Assembly (NCBI RefSeq): GCF_026805325.1
Contig: NZ_JAPRAT010000029.1
Span: forward strand, 1 to 46,554
DNA from: Natronobacillus azotifigens
Lineage (GTDB): Bacteria > Bacillota > Bacilli > Bacillales > Amphibacillaceae
Direction: 5' to 3'
DNA: 46,554 nucleotides
The first letter of the stretch is position 1. The number at the start of each line of letters is the position of its first letter. The position numbers and the translations under genes were made by a program. The notes under the pieces were generated by a model. That model did not search any database. It was not told where the DNA came from and worked only from the letters and a program-made list of their open reading frames with translations. This document shows positions 45,446 to 46,554 of this stretch, in pieces.

Positions 45446-46088
45446 AATACTATTTAGTTTAATTGGTCTGACCTTGCTTGTCGCGTCTGGCACTGGTTTA
45501 TTCTTTCGGCAGACCTATACGAATGTATCAGCAGATGAAAACATGTTAGATCATTTTTCAGTAGCTTTGTGGGACTTTGATTATTCACCAAACTTAATAA
45601 ATATAATGAACCAAACAGTAGAAGATAGTCCTATCATTATTCGAGCTAAATCAGAAGGGAAAACTAAATATACATTTCAAAATTTCACTCAAGAGATCAT
45701 TGTTGAGGAGGTGTATCGAGGGGACGGATTAAAAGTTGGAGATCAAATTGAGATTATTGACTTCAATTGGCACGTCATATTTGACAATATGTCTGTTAAT
45801 GCTAGTTTTATTAATCTTATGCAGCCGAATAATGAATATTTAATCTTTTTAGATAACAAGCTTAATACGTTTAACTCGGATGAGAAGATCTATCAGACAC
45901 CTAGCTTGATTATTCCACCTATTTTTAATTATGAAGATAAAGAGCATGTTATTCTGAGTGTTACGGAAGATAATCTCTATGTACCCTATAAGTCGGTTAA
46001 AGAGAACGAATTTTTTGTTAGTTCGGAGGAATCTTTAGCGAAGTTAATTGATTTTAAGCATGAAGTGTTACAAAAATATCCGAAGTAA
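45435..46088 (+). CDS. Anchored extracytoplasmic protein of unknown function
   Basis: 217 residues from the ATG at 45435, which overlaps the ATPase gene by 11 bases; GAGG lies 9 bases upstream. A longer start at 45420 is possible. One N-terminal membrane segment (about 3-22), then a soluble beta-rich domain with a repeated Ile/Val pattern and many Asn/Asp. No family recognised. It closes the operon as the anchored 149-residue protein closes the first bacteriocin operon, and may be an immunity or maturation factor (inference). Confidence 0.65.
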   Translation: MLNKILFSLIGLTLLVASGTGLFFRQTYTNVSADENMLDHFSVALWDFDYSPNLINIMNQTVEDSPIIIRAKSEGKTKYTFQNFTQEIIVEEVYRGDGLKVGDQIEIIDFNWHVIFDNMSVNASFINLMQPNNEYLIFLDNKLNTFNSDEKIYQTPSLIIPPIFNYEDKEHVILSVTEDNLYVPYKSVKENEFFVSSEESLAKLIDFKHEVLQKYPK

Positions 46089-46100
46089 AAGGAAGATCAC

Positions 46101-46154
46101 GTAAAGCGAACCTTCACTCCGTGGGGGTTTTTTGCGTATTCCCTCACTGAGTGG
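46101..46154 (+). repeat. Left-end fragment of dispersed repeat
   Basis: GTAAAGCGAACCTTCACTCC and GTGGGGGTTTTTTGCGTATTCC followed by CTCACTGAGTG match the left hairpin region with several changes. The rest of the element is missing. Confidence 0.7.
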
Positions 46155-46170
46155 TATTACTAAAAACAAC

Positions 46171-46202
46171 AAAAAACTGCCTCTTTATAGTAAGAGACAG
46201 TT
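46171..46202 (-). terminator. Terminator of rRNA-tRNA operon
   Basis: On the minus strand AACTGTCTCTT pairs with AAGAGGCAGTT (one G-T pair), 6-base loop, then TTTTTTGTTG. It is 29 bases past tRNA-Asp. Confidence 0.85.
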
Positions 46203-46230
46203 TAAACTTATGTATTTTTTAAAAGTAAAA

Positions 46231-46307
46231 TGGCGGTCCGGACGGGACTCGAACCCGCGACCTCCTGCGTGACAGGCAGGCATTCTAACCAACTGAACTA
46301 CCGGACC
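46231..46307 (-). tRNA. tRNA-Asp (GTC)
   Basis: 77 nt with encoded CCA. Acceptor stem GGTCCGG/CCGGACC, anticodon loop CTGTCAC giving GTC, T-loop GGTTCGAGTCC. Last gene of the rRNA operon. Confidence 0.97.
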
Positions 46308-46312
46308 ATTAT

Positions 46313-46389
<77 letters not shown>

Positions 46390-46433
46390 ACAATGTAGAT
46401 ATATATAATATCTACAATAAGCTATTTTGTTAT

Positions 46434-46549
46434 GCATAGCGACGTCCTACTCTTGCAGGGGCAAGGCCCCAACTACCATCGGCGCTGAAGAGCTTAACTG
46501 CTGTGTTCGGCATGGGAACAGGTGTGACCTCTTCGCTATTGTCACTAAA
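46434..46549 (-). rRNA. rrf: 5S ribosomal RNA
   Basis: About 116 nt. Contains the conserved AGCGAAGAGGTCACACC, TTCCCATGCCGAACACAG, GTTAAGCTCTTCAGCGCCGA and GATGGTAGT blocks. The 5' and 3' ends pair (TAGTGAC with GTCGCTA). Ends are placed by this pairing and could be off by a few bases. The 23S and 16S genes should lie beyond the right edge. Confidence 0.96.
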
Positions 46550-46554
46550 CATTG

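Overview
The window is low-GC DNA from a member of the Bacillaceae. The conserved block at about 32.2-42.1 kb (groEL-groES, a CPBP protease with a DUF4305 protein, rex, an ABC-F ATPase, tsaD-rimI-tsaB-tsaE-thiL, then an rRNA operon) has the gene order of the Bacillus subtilis ydiA-groEL region. The AT-rich composition and gene set would suit a Gracilibacillus-, Virgibacillus- or Oceanobacillus-like organism, but the genus cannot be fixed from this sequence.

Layout. 1-3.8 kb: a lactococcin 972-type bacteriocin locus (3' end of the peptide gene, large membrane protein, ATPase, small anchored protein). 4.0-11.0 kb: a copper-handling module, all on the minus strand (two-component system, DUF2933 protein, HMA metallochaperone, methyltransferase, Lgt paralogue, CueP-like protein, membrane cupredoxin). 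11.1-12.5 kb: decayed genes (histidine kinase and ABC transporter remnants). 12.8-19.05 kb: an iron-siderophore uptake operon (ATPase, two FecCD permeases, ferredoxin/flavodoxin-NADP reductase-like protein, two binding lipoproteins) behind a strong promoter and a perfect Fur box. 19.4-19.7 kb: a GH43 arabinanase relic. 20.3-22.9 kb: an Rgg-type regulator, a frameshifted thioredoxin-like lipoprotein and a secreted V8-like serine protease. 23.9-25.3 kb: a small membrane protein and a CPBP protease. 26.0-31.6 kb: a two-gene unit encoding a roughly 1,420-residue SMEK-type nuclease-like/STAND NTPase protein and an unrecognised 390-residue protein; this is the best candidate for a new defence system. 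32.2-42.1 kb: the conserved housekeeping block, with a CIRCE operator and a DnaA-box cluster beside tsaD. 42.5-46.1 kb: a second secreted-peptide locus with a two-permease ABC transporter, inserted between thiL and the rRNA operon. 46.2-46.55 kb: tRNA-Asp, tRNA-fMet and 5S rRNA, minus strand.

The most striking non-genic signal is a structured dispersed repeat of about 180 bp. It has a left hairpin, a right long hairpin and ATAAA at both ends. Four copies are near full length (405, 8461, 12479, 23709), two are internally shortened (14845, 42919), and there are several end fragments. It lies only between genes. In both secreted-peptide loci it sits exactly between the peptide gene and the ABC-transporter genes, and in one it supplies the stop codon. 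It looks like a non-autonomous mobile element or a structured RNA family; no name could be assigned.
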